A DNA stretch of 40,452 nucleotides from Pelagibacterales bacterium SAG-MED34 (GCA_014653665.1 JACWEE010000006.1:1-40452), one strand, 5' to 3'; shown: positions 7,929 to 17,388, counted from the first letter of the stretch. Made by a program: numbers and translations. The notes: generated by a model not told the origin, from the letters alone.

Positions 7929-8555
7929 ATGGCGCTTAAATACAGATTCAACTTAAAAGATATAAAACTCCAAGATTTCAAAGTTTACTTAGTTGCGATG
8001 TTTAAAGGCATTCTGCCAAAAAAAAAAATAAAAAACATAGAAGATCTTGGGGAATTTATTCAGCAAAAATCAGCGTGGGTATCACAAGTTACTTTATATA
8101 ATTATTTAAAAACAAGAATGGGCACTAAATGGGTCCTCCATTTTGATGATGAAACATTTTTAAAATCAATTAATACCGCTAAATGGAATATATATGCAAT
8201 TTCACTTCAGGATTTATCCTTTTACACAATTTCATATTTAAATGTTTTTTTTAACTATCAAGAAACGAATAGAGCCTCTGAAATTTATAATAATATTTTG
8301 GATAAAGAATTAGAGAACGGAATGCCCAAGGAAATTATTGATGAAGCAAGGGCTAGTTTTCAGAAAAGATTAGATCAAATTAAATGGGATGACTATTATA
8401 AGTCTTGGCCATTTAATGAAAGTGCTCTTGCATTGTATAATTGGGCCCCAGTAGCTACTGAACTTAAATCTATAGATAGAAAAATAGTCCTTAATTCTAT
8501 GATTTTAAAATGGGATAATATTAAAGAAGAGTTTTCTAAACTAATAAAGATCTAG
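7929..8555 (+). CDS. conserved protein of unknown function
   Basis: A 208-residue soluble, Trp- and Tyr-rich protein without a signal peptide. The central segment [18 protein letters not shown] followed by [19 protein letters not shown] resembles a family I recall from other alphaproteobacteria, sometimes labelled esterase without evidence; no Ser hydrolase motif is visible. It sits between the divergent symporter operon and the convergent acs gene, so a link to short-acid metabolism is possible but unproven. Its TAG stop shares the palindrome CTAG with the acs stop, giving a 4-base overlap of the 3' ends. Confidence 0.8.
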   Translation: MALKYRFNLKDIKLQDFKVYLVAMFKGILPKKKIKNIEDLGEFIQQKSAWVSQVTLYNYLKTRMGTKWVLHFDDETFLKSINTAKWNIYAISLQDLSFYTISYLNVFFNYQETNRASEIYNNILDKELENGMPKEIIDEARASFQKRLDQIKWDDYYKSWPFNESALALYNWAPVATELKSIDRKIVLNSMILKWDNIKEEFSKLIKI

Positions 8556-10537
8556 ATATTTTTTCTATTATCGACCAAGCTTTCAACAACCGAAGGATCA
8601 GCTAAAGTGGTTGTATCTCCTAATTGACCATGTTCATTGGCAGCAATTTTTCTTAGAATTCTTCTCATAATTTTACCTGATCTTGTTTTTGGTAGTCCTG
8701 GAGCAAATTGAATTAGGTCCGGAGTTGCTATCGGACCAATTTGTTTTCTTACCCAAAGTTTTAAATCTCTCTCTAAATCAAGAGTACTTTTTTCTCCAGC
8801 ATTTAAAGTTACATAACAGTAAAGCCCGTTTCCTTTTATGTCATGTGGATATCCAACTACTGCTGCTTCAGCCACTTTTGGATGAGCTACAAACGCACTT
8901 TCAATTTCTGCAGTGCCTAAATTATGTCCAGAAACAATAATTACATCATCTACTCTTCCTGTAATCCAATAATAGCCATCCTTATCTCTTCTGCAGCCAT
9001 CACCTGTAAAATATTTCCCATCAAATTGTGAAAAATAAGTATCTATAAATCTTTGATGGTCACCATAGACACTTCTCATTTGTCCAGGCCATGATTGTGA
9101 AATACAAAGTCTGCCTTGTGCTTCTCCTTTTAAAACCTTGCCATCTTTATCTAGGATCTCTGGTTTAATTCCATAAAATGGTTTGGTTGCAGAACCAGGT
9201 TTTAAATCTATGGCGCCAGTTTGAGGACTGATCAAAATTCCACCTGTTTCTGTTTGCCACCAAGTATCAACGATTGGGCATCTGCTATCACCAACAGTTT
9301 TGTAATACCATTCCCAAGCTTCAGGATTAATTGGTTCACCAACAGTACCTAAAAGTTTTAAAGTTTTTCTAGATGTTTTCTTTACAGGTTTATCACCTTC
9401 CCTCATTAAAGCTCTGATTGCTGTTGGAGCTGTATAGAAAATATTTACTTTATATTTATCAACTATTTGCCACCATCTAGATGTATCAGGATAAGTAGGT
9501 ATCCCTTCAAACATTATTGTGGTTGCTCCATTAGCAAGTGGACCGTAAATAATATAACTATGTCCTGTAACCCAGCCTATATCAGCTGTGCACCAATAAA
9601 TATCTTTAGGCCTATAATTAAAAATATATTGGTGAGTCATTGATGCATAAACCATGTATCCGCCAGTAGTATGTAGAACACCTTTTGGTTTTCCGGTTGA
9701 GCCAGATGTGTAAAGAATGAATAGTGGATCTTCAGCATTCATTTCCTCAGGCTCACATTTTGCTGAAACTTTACTAATCATTTTGTGATACCAAACATCA
9801 CGATCATTGTACCAATCAATTTTTTTGGTACCTGTTCTCTTTATAACGATACATTTCTTTACGTTTGGACAGCTTTGTAGAGCTTCATCTGTAATAGATT
9901 TTAAAGGGATTGTTTTGCCACCTCTTACACCTTCATCTGCAGTTATCACATAATCAGATTCACAATCATTGATTCTGCCTGAAATACTATCTGGTGAAAA
10001 ACCTCCAAATATTATGGAGTGAACTGCACCTATTCTAGCACATGCAAGCATTGTGTAGGCAAGCTCTGGTATCATGGTAAGATAAATTGTTACTCTATCC
10101 CCCTTTTGAACTCCCAGATTTTTTAATCCATTTGCTGCTTTTGAAACCTCTTTATGGAGTTCTTTATATGTAATTTTTTTTTGTATTTTAGGATCGTCTC
10201 CTACCCATATAATTGCAGTCTTATTAGCATTTTTTTTAAGATGCCTATCAATACAATTCGCTGAGGCATTTAAAGTGCCATCATAGAACCATTTGATATG
10301 AACATCATCTTTACTATATTTAATGTCTTTAATTTTTTTATAAGGTTTAATCCAATTAAGTCTTTTTCCTTCTTTTTTCCAAAATCCATCATTGTCTTTA
10401 ATTGACTCGTTATATTTCTTTATATATTGAGATTTATTAACGGTAGCTTTACTTATCCATTCTTTCTTTGTTTTATAAACTGTCTCTTTGATTTTTTTAG
10501 AGTTTACTTTTTTTTTAACTTTTTTTTTCTTAGGCAT
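8552..10537 (-). CDS. acs: acetyl-CoA synthetase (AMP-forming acetate-CoA ligase)
   Basis: A 661-residue enzyme making acetyl-CoA from acetate, ATP and CoA through acetyl-AMP. Core motifs are [19 protein letters not shown] (P-loop), [28 protein letters not shown], and C-terminal [11 protein letters not shown], whose Lys is the adenylation-step Lys and the acetylation target in known Acs proteins. The N-terminus carries an unusual Lys-rich tail ([17 protein letters not shown]) before the normal Acs start near residue 30; an internal Met giving a standard length is not evident. It is the last gene of tsaD-sORF-EVE-acs and lies near the symporter that may supply its substrate. Confidence 0.96.
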   Translation of the reverse strand: MPKKKKVKKKVNSKKIKETVYKTKKEWISKATVNKSQYIKKYNESIKDNDGFWKKEGKRLNWIKPYKKIKDIKYSKDDVHIKWFYDGTLNASANCIDRHLKKNANKTAIIWVGDDPKIQKKITYKELHKEVSKAANGLKNLGVQKGDRVTIYLTMIPELAYTMLACARIGAVHSIIFGGFSPDSISGRINDCESDYVITADEGVRGGKTIPLKSITDEALQSCPNVKKCIVIKRTGTKKIDWYNDRDVWYHKMISKVSAKCEPEEMNAEDPLFILYTSGSTGKPKGVLHTTGGYMVYASMTHQYIFNYRPKDIYWCTADIGWVTGHSYIIYGPLANGATTIMFEGIPTYPDTSRWWQIVDKYKVNIFYTAPTAIRALMREGDKPVKKTSRKTLKLLGTVGEPINPEAWEWYYKTVGDSRCPIVDTWWQTETGGILISPQTGAIDLKPGSATKPFYGIKPEILDKDGKVLKGEAQGRLCISQSWPGQMRSVYGDHQRFIDTYFSQFDGKYFTGDGCRRDKDGYYWITGRVDDVIIVSGHNLGTAEIESAFVAHPKVAEAAVVGYPHDIKGNGLYCYVTLNAGEKSTLDLERDLKLWVRKQIGPIATPDLIQFAPGLPKTRSGKIMRRILRKIAANEHGQLGDTTTLADPSVVESLVDNRKNI

Positions 10538-10546
10538 GAATTTTTT

Positions 10547-10963
10547 TTAATCAATTTTACCCATCTTCAAAATTATTTTCCAGCTTTTAGTGTCAATAGG
10601 CATGACAGATAGTCTACTTTGCCTAATTAGAGATAAGTTCTCTAAAGCCTTAGTTTTTTTGATGTTTTCAAGTGTTACAGGATTTTGAAGTTTGCTTTTA
10701 AATCTAACTTTAACTGCAACAAACCTTTTTTCCTTATCAGTTGGATCAATGAATGCTGTTTTAATAACTTCGACAATACCAACTATCTCTTTTCCAATAT
10801 TAGAATGATAAAAAAAACAAAGATCTCCTTTTTGCATTTTTTTTAAGTTACTTGCTGCTTGGTAATTTCTTACACCATCCCAGTCAGCTCCTTTTTTTCC
10901 AGCTTTGATTTGTTGATCAATTGACCAAACATCTGGCTCTGATTTCATTAACCAATATTGCAT
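10547..10963 (-). CDS. EVE domain-containing protein
   Basis: A 138-residue single-domain EVE/PUA-like protein, family length about 135-150. Diagnostic parts are YWLMKSEPDVWSID, WDGVRNYQAASNLKKMQKGDLCFFYHSN, VGIVEV and LSLIRQSRLSVMPI. The EVE fold binds modified bases in DNA or RNA in studied relatives; the target here is unknown. Its ATG follows the stop of the 38-residue ORF with no gap, and acs begins 9 bases after its stop. Linkage of this family with tsaD is, as I recall, an old alphaproteobacterial arrangement. Confidence 0.9.
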   Translation of the reverse strand: MQYWLMKSEPDVWSIDQQIKAGKKGADWDGVRNYQAASNLKKMQKGDLCFFYHSNIGKEIVGIVEVIKTAFIDPTDKEKRFVAVKVRFKSKLQNPVTLENIKKTKALENLSLIRQSRLSVMPIDTKSWKIILKMGKID

Positions 10964-11080
10964 TTAATTTTTTTTCTTTTTCTTTTCTTTTTTAAGTTTT
11001 CTTTTTTCCTTTAAAGAAAGTTTAGCTTGTTTCATTACGTTAGCATCCTTAAATGATTTACCACTATATCTTTTCGACAT
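10964..11080 (-). CDS. 38-residue basic protein between tsaD and the EVE gene
   Basis: An ORF of 38 codons plus stop: ATG at 11080-11078, TAA at 10966-10964. It begins MSKRYSGKSFKDANVMKQ and ends in a Lys/Glu-rich, probably helical tail (KEKRKLKKEKKKKKN). It exactly fills the space between neighbours: the tsaD stop is the base before its ATG, and the EVE ATG is the base after its stop. Such zero-gap packing argues for a real cistron in this compact genome. Function unknown; the net positive charge suggests nucleic-acid or ribosome contact (inference). Low-complexity codons (AAA/AAG) weaken the case. Confidence 0.65.
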   Translation of the reverse strand: MSKRYSGKSFKDANVMKQAKLSLKEKRKLKKEKKKKKN

Positions 11081-12154
11081 TTATAATCTAACTCCTGCTC
11101 CTTTTAAAAACTTTGCTTTTTCGTCAAGTGGTAGTCTTGGACTTGCAGGAAGATCTAAATTATCAAATTTTTTGATTTTATACTTTTCAAGACCAACCAG
11201 TGCAATCATAGCTGCATTATCCCCACATAATTTTGGTTCAGGGAAAATTGGTCTAAAATTATTCTTCTTACATAATTTTATCAATTTTTTTCTAATACCC
11301 TTGTTGGCAGCAACACCTCCAGCGATTACAAAAGTTTTATTTTTCTTTTTGTTGGTCTTTTTGAACTCATCAAACGCAATTTGTGTTTTTACTTCTAAAA
11401 TTTCTTCAATAGTTTTTTGAAAAGATGCTGCAAGATCATATTTTTCTTGTTTAGATTTTATAGTGCTTGATATTCTTAAAATTGCAGTTTTAAGACCTGC
11501 AAATGATAAATTACATCCTCCTTTATTTATAATTGGCTTAGGAAGTTTAAATTTATTTGCATCTCCCTGCTTTGCAAATCCTTCTAACTTTGGTCCTCCT
11601 GGAAATTCTATACCTAAGAGTTTCGCAGTTTTGTCAAATGCTTCTCCTAATGCATCATCAATTGTTGTTCCTAATCTTTTATATTTTCCAAGTCCATTCA
11701 CACTAAGATATTGGGTATGTCCTCCTGAAATTAATAACAATAAATATGGGAAATCTAAGGTTGTACTAAGTTTTGGACTAAAGGCATGCCCTTCAAGATG
11801 GTTTACACCAATAAAAGGTATATTTAGGCTTGCAGATAATGCTTTACCAAAATTTAAACCAACAGTAAGGCAAACAATTAAGCCTGGTCCAGATGTTGAA
11901 GCAATTGCAGAAACATCATTTAAATTTACTCCACTTTCATTAATTGCTTTTTTTGCAATTAAATCAATTTTTTCAACATGAGATCGTGCTGCAAGCTCAG
12001 GAACCACACCTCCAAATTCTTTATGAATATCAAATTGACTTGAAACTATATTAGATAATATTTTTATCTTACCGTTTTTATCTTCTTCTATGATTGATAC
12101 CGCTGTTTCATCGCAACTTGTCTCAATTCCAAGGATTATTTTTTTTTCACTCAT
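11081..12154 (-). CDS. tsaD: tRNA N6-adenosine threonylcarbamoyltransferase
   Basis: A 357-residue ASKHA-fold enzyme that attaches threonylcarbamoyl to A37 of ANN-decoding tRNAs with TsaB/TsaE. Motifs are ILGIETSCDETAVSI at the N-terminus, GGVVPELAARSHVE, HLEGHAFSP (metal-binding His pair), LLLISGGHTQ, GEAFDKTAKLLG and CGDNAAMIA. Length is normal. It is the first gene of the leftward operon and diverges from hemC across 54 bases. Confidence 0.96.
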   Translation of the reverse strand: MSEKKIILGIETSCDETAVSIIEEDKNGKIKILSNIVSSQFDIHKEFGGVVPELAARSHVEKIDLIAKKAINESGVNLNDVSAIASTSGPGLIVCLTVGLNFGKALSASLNIPFIGVNHLEGHAFSPKLSTTLDFPYLLLLISGGHTQYLSVNGLGKYKRLGTTIDDALGEAFDKTAKLLGIEFPGGPKLEGFAKQGDANKFKLPKPIINKGGCNLSFAGLKTAILRISSTIKSKQEKYDLAASFQKTIEEILEVKTQIAFDEFKKTNKKKNKTFVIAGGVAANKGIRKKLIKLCKKNNFRPIFPEPKLCGDNAAMIALVGLEKYKIKKFDNLDLPASPRLPLDEKAKFLKGAGVRL

Positions 12155-12208
12155 AAATATTTATAATTAATACAATTAATCTATAAGAATGTAATAAAAA
12201 TAAGAATT

Positions 12209-13120
12209 ATGAAAAGGGATAAATTTATTATTGGTACTCGAGGAAGTCAGTTAGCTCAAATTTATACCGAAAAAGTGACAAACAATCTTAAAAAAGTTTC
12301 ATCGACTCACATAGAAACAAAAAAAATAATCACAAGTGGAGATGAAAACCAAAAGGATAGGCTGTCAAACATTGGAGGAAAAGGATTATTTTCAAAAAAA
12401 ATTGAAATAGAGTTAATTAATAATAATATTGATATAGCTGTTCATGCTTTAAAAGATATGCCATCGATTGAAACAGAGGGGCTAATAACAAATTTTTATT
12501 TAAAAAGAAATTCGCCCAATGAAATTTTTATTAGCAACGATAATATAAATTTTCAAGACCTTAAACCTAATTCGATAATAGGCACTTCTTCTTACAGAAG
12601 GGAATACCAATTAAAAAGTATTAGATCAGATCTGGATTATAAATTAATAAGAGGAAATGTGGATACTAGGATAAAGAAATTAGAGAAACGAGATTATGAT
12701 GCAATTTTACTTTCTAAGGCTGGCATTGAAGCTCTAGGCTTGACAAATAAAATCACTCATGAATTTAATACTGAAGAACTAATACCATGTGCTGGACAAG
12801 GTATTATTGCCATACAATGTAGAGAAAATGATCAAGAAATAATAAATATCTTAGAAAAAATTAATGACGATCAGTCCAGAATTATTGCAAATGCTGAAAG
12901 AAAAATCTTAAAAATACTCGAGGGTGACTGCGATACAGCAGTTGGTGTGTTTGCAAAGATAGATAAAGATTTTGTAAATATAAAAGCTGAACTTTTTTCA
13001 GTAGATGGCAAACAAAGATTTTTTGTTGATGAAAGTGAAGATAAAAAAATGATTGAAGATTTAAGTATTAAGATTGGAGAAAAATTAAAATCAGAGTCAA
13101 AGGGATCTTATAAAAGGTAA
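12209..13120 (+). CDS. hemC: porphobilinogen deaminase (hydroxymethylbilane synthase)
   Basis: A 303-residue enzyme joining four porphobilinogens into hydroxymethylbilane for haem and related tetrapyrroles. It shows IGTRGSQLAQ, HALKDMPS with catalytic Asp83, GTSSYRR, IRGNVDTRI and PCAGQGII. The dipyrromethane cofactor Cys is Cys241 in EGDCDTAVG; the family more often has EGGC followed by x-x-P, so this is a divergent but intact cofactor loop. It heads a rightward run with hemD, one base after its stop. Confidence 0.96.
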   Translation: MKRDKFIIGTRGSQLAQIYTEKVTNNLKKVSSTHIETKKIITSGDENQKDRLSNIGGKGLFSKKIEIELINNNIDIAVHALKDMPSIETEGLITNFYLKRNSPNEIFISNDNINFQDLKPNSIIGTSSYRREYQLKSIRSDLDYKLIRGNVDTRIKKLEKRDYDAILLSKAGIEALGLTNKITHEFNTEELIPCAGQGIIAIQCRENDQEIINILEKINDDQSRIIANAERKILKILEGDCDTAVGVFAKIDKDFVNIKAELFSVDGKQRFFVDESEDKKMIEDLSIKIGEKLKSESKGSYKR

Positions 13121-13121
13121 A

Positions 13122-13820
13122 ATGCATATTTTATTAACTAGACCATTAGAAGATAGTAAAGAATTAATATTAAGATTTAGTTCTTTGGGACATAAAGTTT
13201 CTCATTTACCTGTGATAAAAGTCAAACCACTCAAATACGATGAACCTGACTATAAACAATTTAAGGGAGTAATATTTACAAGTTCAAATGCGATTAAAAA
13301 TTTAGATTTAAATAGAGTTGATAAAAAAATTGAATGTTATTGTGTTGGCTCTGCAACAGAAAAAGTTGCAAAGCTAAATGGTTTTCAAAATATTATATCT
13401 GCAGAAGGAAACGTAAATAATTTAAAAGAATTAATATTACAAAACTTCAACCCAAAAAATGGATCACTTCTTTACGTAAGTGGTGAAATAGTTTCGAGCA
13501 GGTTAGATAAAGATCTCATTTCTGAAGGTTATTCTTTAAAGAGATTGATTAACTATACAGTTTCATCAACTCAAGAAATAAAAGAGGAATTTAGAGCACA
13601 ATTAAAAGCCTCAATCCCTGATATAATTTATGTCTACTCAGAAAATAGCGCCAAGAGTTTATTAAATTTACTTAAAAAATATGATCTTTTAGACAGTTGG
13701 ATGGATACCAATTTGATGTGTATGGGCGAAAAAGCATCAGCAATTTTAAATGAGATCAAGTGGAAAAAAATTTTTCTATTTAACTCTGGTGAAGAAGAGT
13801 TTTTACTATATAAAATTTAG
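13122..13820 (+). CDS. hemD: uroporphyrinogen-III synthase
   Basis: A 232-residue two-domain HemD protein that cyclises hydroxymethylbilane with inversion of ring D. Sequence is weakly conserved in this family, but the N-terminal ILLTRPLEDSKELILRF, GVIFTSSNAIKN, CYCVGSATEKVAK, LLYVSGE and the C-terminal IIYVYSENSAKSLLNLL are typical. Position directly after hemC confirms it. The mechanosensitive channel gene starts 2 bases after its stop. Confidence 0.9.
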   Translation: MHILLTRPLEDSKELILRFSSLGHKVSHLPVIKVKPLKYDEPDYKQFKGVIFTSSNAIKNLDLNRVDKKIECYCVGSATEKVAKLNGFQNIISAEGNVNNLKELILQNFNPKNGSLLYVSGEIVSSRLDKDLISEGYSLKRLINYTVSSTQEIKEEFRAQLKASIPDIIYVYSENSAKSLLNLLKKYDLLDSWMDTNLMCMGEKASAILNEIKWKKIFLFNSGEEEFLLYKI

Positions 13821-13822
13821 CC

Positions 13823-14908
13823 ATGGGTGTTTTTGAGAATTTTTCAGGACTTTTTTTGTCTGTATGGCAAAAGGGAATTTTAGGTGTAAACTTTGTTGAG
13901 ATCTTAATAGGTCTTGGAATATTCTTTATATTCTTAGTTTTTAGAGGGTTAATTAGCAAATTAATCATTAAAAAATTAGAACTAATTACTAAAAGAACTA
14001 CAAATAAACTTGATGATACCTTCGTAAAGGCAATGGAGGGGCCAGCTAGATTTCTTCCAATTGTTCTTGGAGTATTTTTTGCAAGTTACTATATGTCTTT
14101 TGCAGAAGATACGAGGTTATTTTTAGATAACGTAAATAGAACGTTGATTACAATTTTACTTTTTTGGATTATCCATCAAATTATTGAACCAATTTCCTAT
14201 ATACTAAGTGGATTTGATAAGATTTTAACTAGAGAACTAATTGGCTGGATTATCAAATCATTAAAAATTTTAATTTTAATCTTAGGAGCTGCAGCTGTTT
14301 TAGAATTATGGGGAATTAAAATTGGTCCAATTATTGCAGGACTTGGTTTATTCGGTGTTGCAGTTGCTTTAGGGGCACAAGATTTATTCAAAAATTTAAT
14401 ATCAGGAATTTTAGTACTTGTTGAAAAAAGATTTAAAATGGGCGATTGGATTGAAGTTGAAGGAATAATCGAGGGTGTGGTTGAAAAAATAGGTTTTAGA
14501 TCAACCGTTATAAGAAAATTTGATAAGTCTTTAGCAATTATTCCAAATTTCCAGTTTGCAGAGAATGCTGTAATTAATAAAAGTCAAATTACAAATTGGA
14601 GAATTAGTTGGACAATAACACTTCAGTATGACTCTACCGTTGAACAATTAAAAACCATACGAAATGAGATTGAAGATTTTATAAATAGTTCAGAAGATTA
14701 TGATACTAAAGTTGGTGTTTCTGTTAGGGTTGATAAATTTGCTGATAGCTCAATAGATATGTATGTAAGATGTTATACAAAAACAAATAGTTGGAGCGAG
14801 ATGTTGTTGGTTAAAGAAAGACTAGCAATTAAAATTAAAGAAATTGTTGAGGGTAATAAAGCATCTTTTGCTTTCCCAAGCACTTCTGTATATGTAGAGA
14901 AGAAATGA
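13823..14908 (+). CDS. MscS family mechanosensitive ion channel
   Basis: A 361-residue membrane protein. There are about five hydrophobic segments in the first 200 residues. The pore helix and lining are seen in IAGLGLFGVAVALGAQDLFKNLISGILVL, followed by the beta domain (FKMGDWIEVEGIIEGVVEKIGFRSTVIRKFD and IPNFQFAENAVINKS) and a C-terminal alpha/beta domain. It likely opens under membrane tension to release solutes on osmotic downshift. Its TGA overlaps the yggT ATG by 4 bases. Confidence 0.93.
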   Translation: MGVFENFSGLFLSVWQKGILGVNFVEILIGLGIFFIFLVFRGLISKLIIKKLELITKRTTNKLDDTFVKAMEGPARFLPIVLGVFFASYYMSFAEDTRLFLDNVNRTLITILLFWIIHQIIEPISYILSGFDKILTRELIGWIIKSLKILILILGAAAVLELWGIKIGPIIAGLGLFGVAVALGAQDLFKNLISGILVLVEKRFKMGDWIEVEGIIEGVVEKIGFRSTVIRKFDKSLAIIPNFQFAENAVINKSQITNWRISWTITLQYDSTVEQLKTIRNEIEDFINSSEDYDTKVGVSVRVDKFADSSIDMYVRCYTKTNSWSEMLLVKERLAIKIKEIVEGNKASFAFPSTSVYVEKK

Positions 14909-15195
14909 TAGCTATTTTTTATTTAGCTTTACAATTATTAAAATTGTATTCTTATGTAGTAATCGCTAACGTTGTTATAAGTTGGTTAATAGCTTTTAAT
15001 GTTTTAAATACTTCAAATAGATTTGTTTATTCAATATTAGAGTTTACTTATAAGCTTACTGATCCAATACTTAACAAAATAAGGGGTTTTTTGCCCAGCC
15101 TAGGTGCTTTTGATATATCACCTATCATTCTTCTTTTGTTGATCTGGTTTGTAGAAATGTGTATGAAACTCTACGTAGCACCACTTATTTTTTAA
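14905..15195 (+). CDS. yggT: YggT family membrane protein
   Basis: A 96-residue protein with two main membrane segments (about residues 5-30 and 68-90) and the YggT hallmark between them: LTDPILNKIRGFLPSLGAFDISPII. The family is conserved in bacteria and linked loosely to osmotic or cell-envelope functions; its biochemical role is not settled. The 4-base overlap with the MscS gene suggests coupled expression. The end is followed by folD with a gap of 5 bases. Confidence 0.9.
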   Translation: MIAIFYLALQLLKLYSYVVIANVVISWLIAFNVLNTSNRFVYSILEFTYKLTDPILNKIRGFLPSLGAFDISPIILLLLIWFVEMCMKLYVAPLIF

Positions 15196-15200
15196 TAATC

Positions 15201-16049
15201 ATGATTTTAATAGACGGAAAAAAACAATCGGCTGAACTTAGAGAAGAATTAAAAACAGAAGTAGATGGCCTGAGGGAAAAATATAACAAAGTTCCAGGTC
15301 TTACAGTAATCTTAATCGGAGATTTGGCTCCAAGTCAGATTTATGTAAGAAATAAAGAAAAATCAGCAACGCAAGTTGGTTTAAAATCTGAAGTTATTAA
15401 ATATCCAGATACTGTAGATGAGAAAACAGTCTTAGATAAAATTCAAGAACTTAATAAAGATGAAACTGTTTCAGGAATTTTGGTTCAATTGCCGCTTCCA
15501 AAACATATTAACAAGCAACACGTTATAGAAACTATCTCACCACATAAAGATGTTGATGGTTTACATCCTATGAATGTTGGTAATCTTTCATCTGGATACC
15601 AAGGTTCAATTCCTTGTACACCTCTTGGATGTTATTATTTATTAAAAAAAATAGAACCTAACTTAACAGGAAAAAAAGCTGTAATGATTGGGCGGTCAAA
15701 CTTAAATGGTAAAGCGATGGCACAACTTTTACTTCAAGAAGATTGTACGGTAACCATTACTCACTCAAAAACAAAAGACCTTCAGCATGAATGTCTAGAA
15801 GCAGATGTTATTGTTGCTGCTGTTGGAATTCCTGAACTTATAAAAGGTAATTGGGTGAAAAAAGATGCAATAGTGATTGATGTTGGAATAAACAAAACAG
15901 AAAATGGTTTAGTAGGTGATGTTGATTTTGAAGAAGTTTCAAAAGTTGCAAAAGCTTTAACTCCAGTTCCAGGAGGAGTTGGACCAATGACAATTGCTTG
16001 TTTGTTAAAAAATACAATTGAGTGTTTCAAAAGAACCTTAAACAACTAA
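15201..16049 (+). CDS. folD: bifunctional methylenetetrahydrofolate dehydrogenase / methenyltetrahydrofolate cyclohydrolase
   Basis: A 282-residue protein, close to the family's 284-290. It converts 5,10-methylene-THF to 10-formyl-THF, the one-carbon donor used by PurH elsewhere in the window. Motifs: YVRNKEKSA (catalytic Lys), SGILVQLPLPKH, PHKDVDGLHPMNVG, PCTPLG, IGRSNLNGKAM and TPVPGGVGPMT. The loop after IGRS normally reads near VGKP; here NGKA. An in-frame ATG at 15159 lies inside yggT and adds 14 residues that do not fit the family, so I start at 15201. Confidence 0.95.
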   Translation: MILIDGKKQSAELREELKTEVDGLREKYNKVPGLTVILIGDLAPSQIYVRNKEKSATQVGLKSEVIKYPDTVDEKTVLDKIQELNKDETVSGILVQLPLPKHINKQHVIETISPHKDVDGLHPMNVGNLSSGYQGSIPCTPLGCYYLLKKIEPNLTGKKAVMIGRSNLNGKAMAQLLLQEDCTVTITHSKTKDLQHECLEADVIVAAVGIPELIKGNWVKKDAIVIDVGINKTENGLVGDVDFEEVSKVAKALTPVPGGVGPMTIACLLKNTIECFKRTLNN

Positions 16050-16055
16050 AGATTA

Positions 16056-17114
16056 TTGCCAAAGTTAACAATTTTAATTGTTATATTTTTTATTTATAAT
16101 TCTTTTACATTAGCTATGGAAAAAACACCTTATCATCATTTACCAGACGGTAGTTTTAGAAATCCTGAAGGATCTCCAGAACGAAACTCAAATTTTAAAT
16201 GGTCATTTAAAATATTTAATAAGGAAAAGAAAAAACTTGATATGGCTATTCCTGAAGATCACGCTATTGAAAAACAAAAAGTACTTTCAGATTTAAAAAA
16301 TCTAAAAAATGACAATTATGTTGGCTGGATAGGACATGCAACCTTCTTAATTAAGCTAGGAAATACAACAATAATAACTGATCCAGTATTTTCAAAAAAT
16401 GCAGGACCTTTAATTTTTGGTCCAAAAAGATTTACCAAAACAGCCTTAAACTTAAATGAACTTCCAAAAACTGATTTATTTCTTCTGACACACAATCATT
16501 ATGATCACCAAGATATGACCACAATCAGAAAATTTCCATTTAAAGATGCAAAGGTTCTACTTCCTTTAAGACTTGGAAAATATTTTACAAGAAACAAATA
16601 TAAAGATGTGAACGAAATGGATTGGTATGACGAAATTAAGATTAACGAGGATCTAAAAGTAACATTAGTTCCTGCGGTGCATTGGTCAAAAAGAAGTTTG
16701 ACAGATACTAATAAAACATTGTGGGGAAATTTTTTAATCGAATATAAAAATAAAAAAATACTTTTTGCATGTGATACTGGTGTAGGAAATGTTTATAAAG
16801 AATTAGGTGAGAAGTATGGGCCTATTGATTTAACTTTTATTAATATTGGTGCTTATAATTTTTATCCATTATCTCCAAATAAAGATAAATCTTCTTATCA
16901 TACTAATCCTGAAGAGGCTTTAAGCATCGCCAGAGATCTAAAAAGCAAAAAAGTATTAGGAATGCATTGGGGAACTTTCGTTTTATCTTTAGAGCCAATT
17001 ATGGAACCTCCAATTAGATTTAAAGATAATGCAGAAAAATATGGTTTTAAAAAAGAAGATGCAATTATTTTTAAAATTGGTGAATTTCAGTCTTTAAAAA
17101 GTTTAGGAATTTAA
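16056..17114 (+). CDS. exported metallo-beta-lactamase-fold hydrolase (NAPE-PLD/UlaG-like)
   Basis: A 352-residue protein. A TTG at 16056 gives a clean signal peptide (residues 1-20, KLTILIVIFFIYNSFTLA); the first ATG is at 16116, after this signal, so I prefer the TTG start. The mature part begins with HHLPDGSFRNPEGSPE, as in NAPE-PLD-like proteins. Metal ligands are in THNHYDHQD (HxHxDH), a later His in PAVHWSKR, Asp in FACDTGVG, and His in GMHWGTF. It may be a phosphodiesterase or lactonase acting in the periplasm; the substrate is unknown. Its TAA shares the TTAA palindrome with the convergent gene's stop. Confidence 0.85.
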   Translation: MPKLTILIVIFFIYNSFTLAMEKTPYHHLPDGSFRNPEGSPERNSNFKWSFKIFNKEKKKLDMAIPEDHAIEKQKVLSDLKNLKNDNYVGWIGHATFLIKLGNTTIITDPVFSKNAGPLIFGPKRFTKTALNLNELPKTDLFLLTHNHYDHQDMTTIRKFPFKDAKVLLPLRLGKYFTRNKYKDVNEMDWYDEIKINEDLKVTLVPAVHWSKRSLTDTNKTLWGNFLIEYKNKKILFACDTGVGNVYKELGEKYGPIDLTFINIGAYNFYPLSPNKDKSSYHTNPEEALSIARDLKSKKVLGMHWGTFVLSLEPIMEPPIRFKDNAEKYGFKKEDAIIFKIGEFQSLKSLGI

Positions 17115-17347
17115 CAACAACCACATGTTTTTTTTGGCTTACTTTTTTCTTCTTTTAACAACTGTGCTTCAGCCCTAGCTATTTCTAACTCTTTTGCACT
17201 TTCTTCTTGGATAATTTTTTCTTGTAAAAGTTTGTTTTCAAAATATGCATAAAGAGATTTAAACCCTAGCTTAGAGGCTTTTTTTTCTTCATAATTTTTT
17301 CTACCTTTTAAATTATCTATTATTTCTAATATTTGTGGATTTTGCAT
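17111..17347 (-). CDS. small protein with C-terminal Cys cluster, function unknown
   Basis: A 78-residue, mostly helical, charged protein ending KPKKTCGCC. The middle (LQEKIIQEESAKELEIARAEAQLLKEEK) looks like one long amphipathic helix. Three cysteines in the last four residues suggest metal binding, redox chemistry or thioester lipidation; none can be proved from sequence. I do not recognise the family. It overlaps the convergent hydrolase by 4 bases at the stops and lies 41 bases after the start of the photolyase-family gene's tail end. Confidence 0.7.
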   Translation of the reverse strand: MQNPQILEIIDNLKGRKNYEEKKASKLGFKSLYAYFENKLLQEKIIQEESAKELEIARAEAQLLKEEKSKPKKTCGCC

Positions 17348-17388
17348 GTTATTTTTATCTCATAAATTAAAAAAATTTCAATTACAAT

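Noticed and set aside
11463-11981. 172-codon open frame on the + strand inside tsaD
   Set aside because: It is antisense to a fully conserved gene, has no family features, and such shadow frames are common in AT-rich coding DNA.
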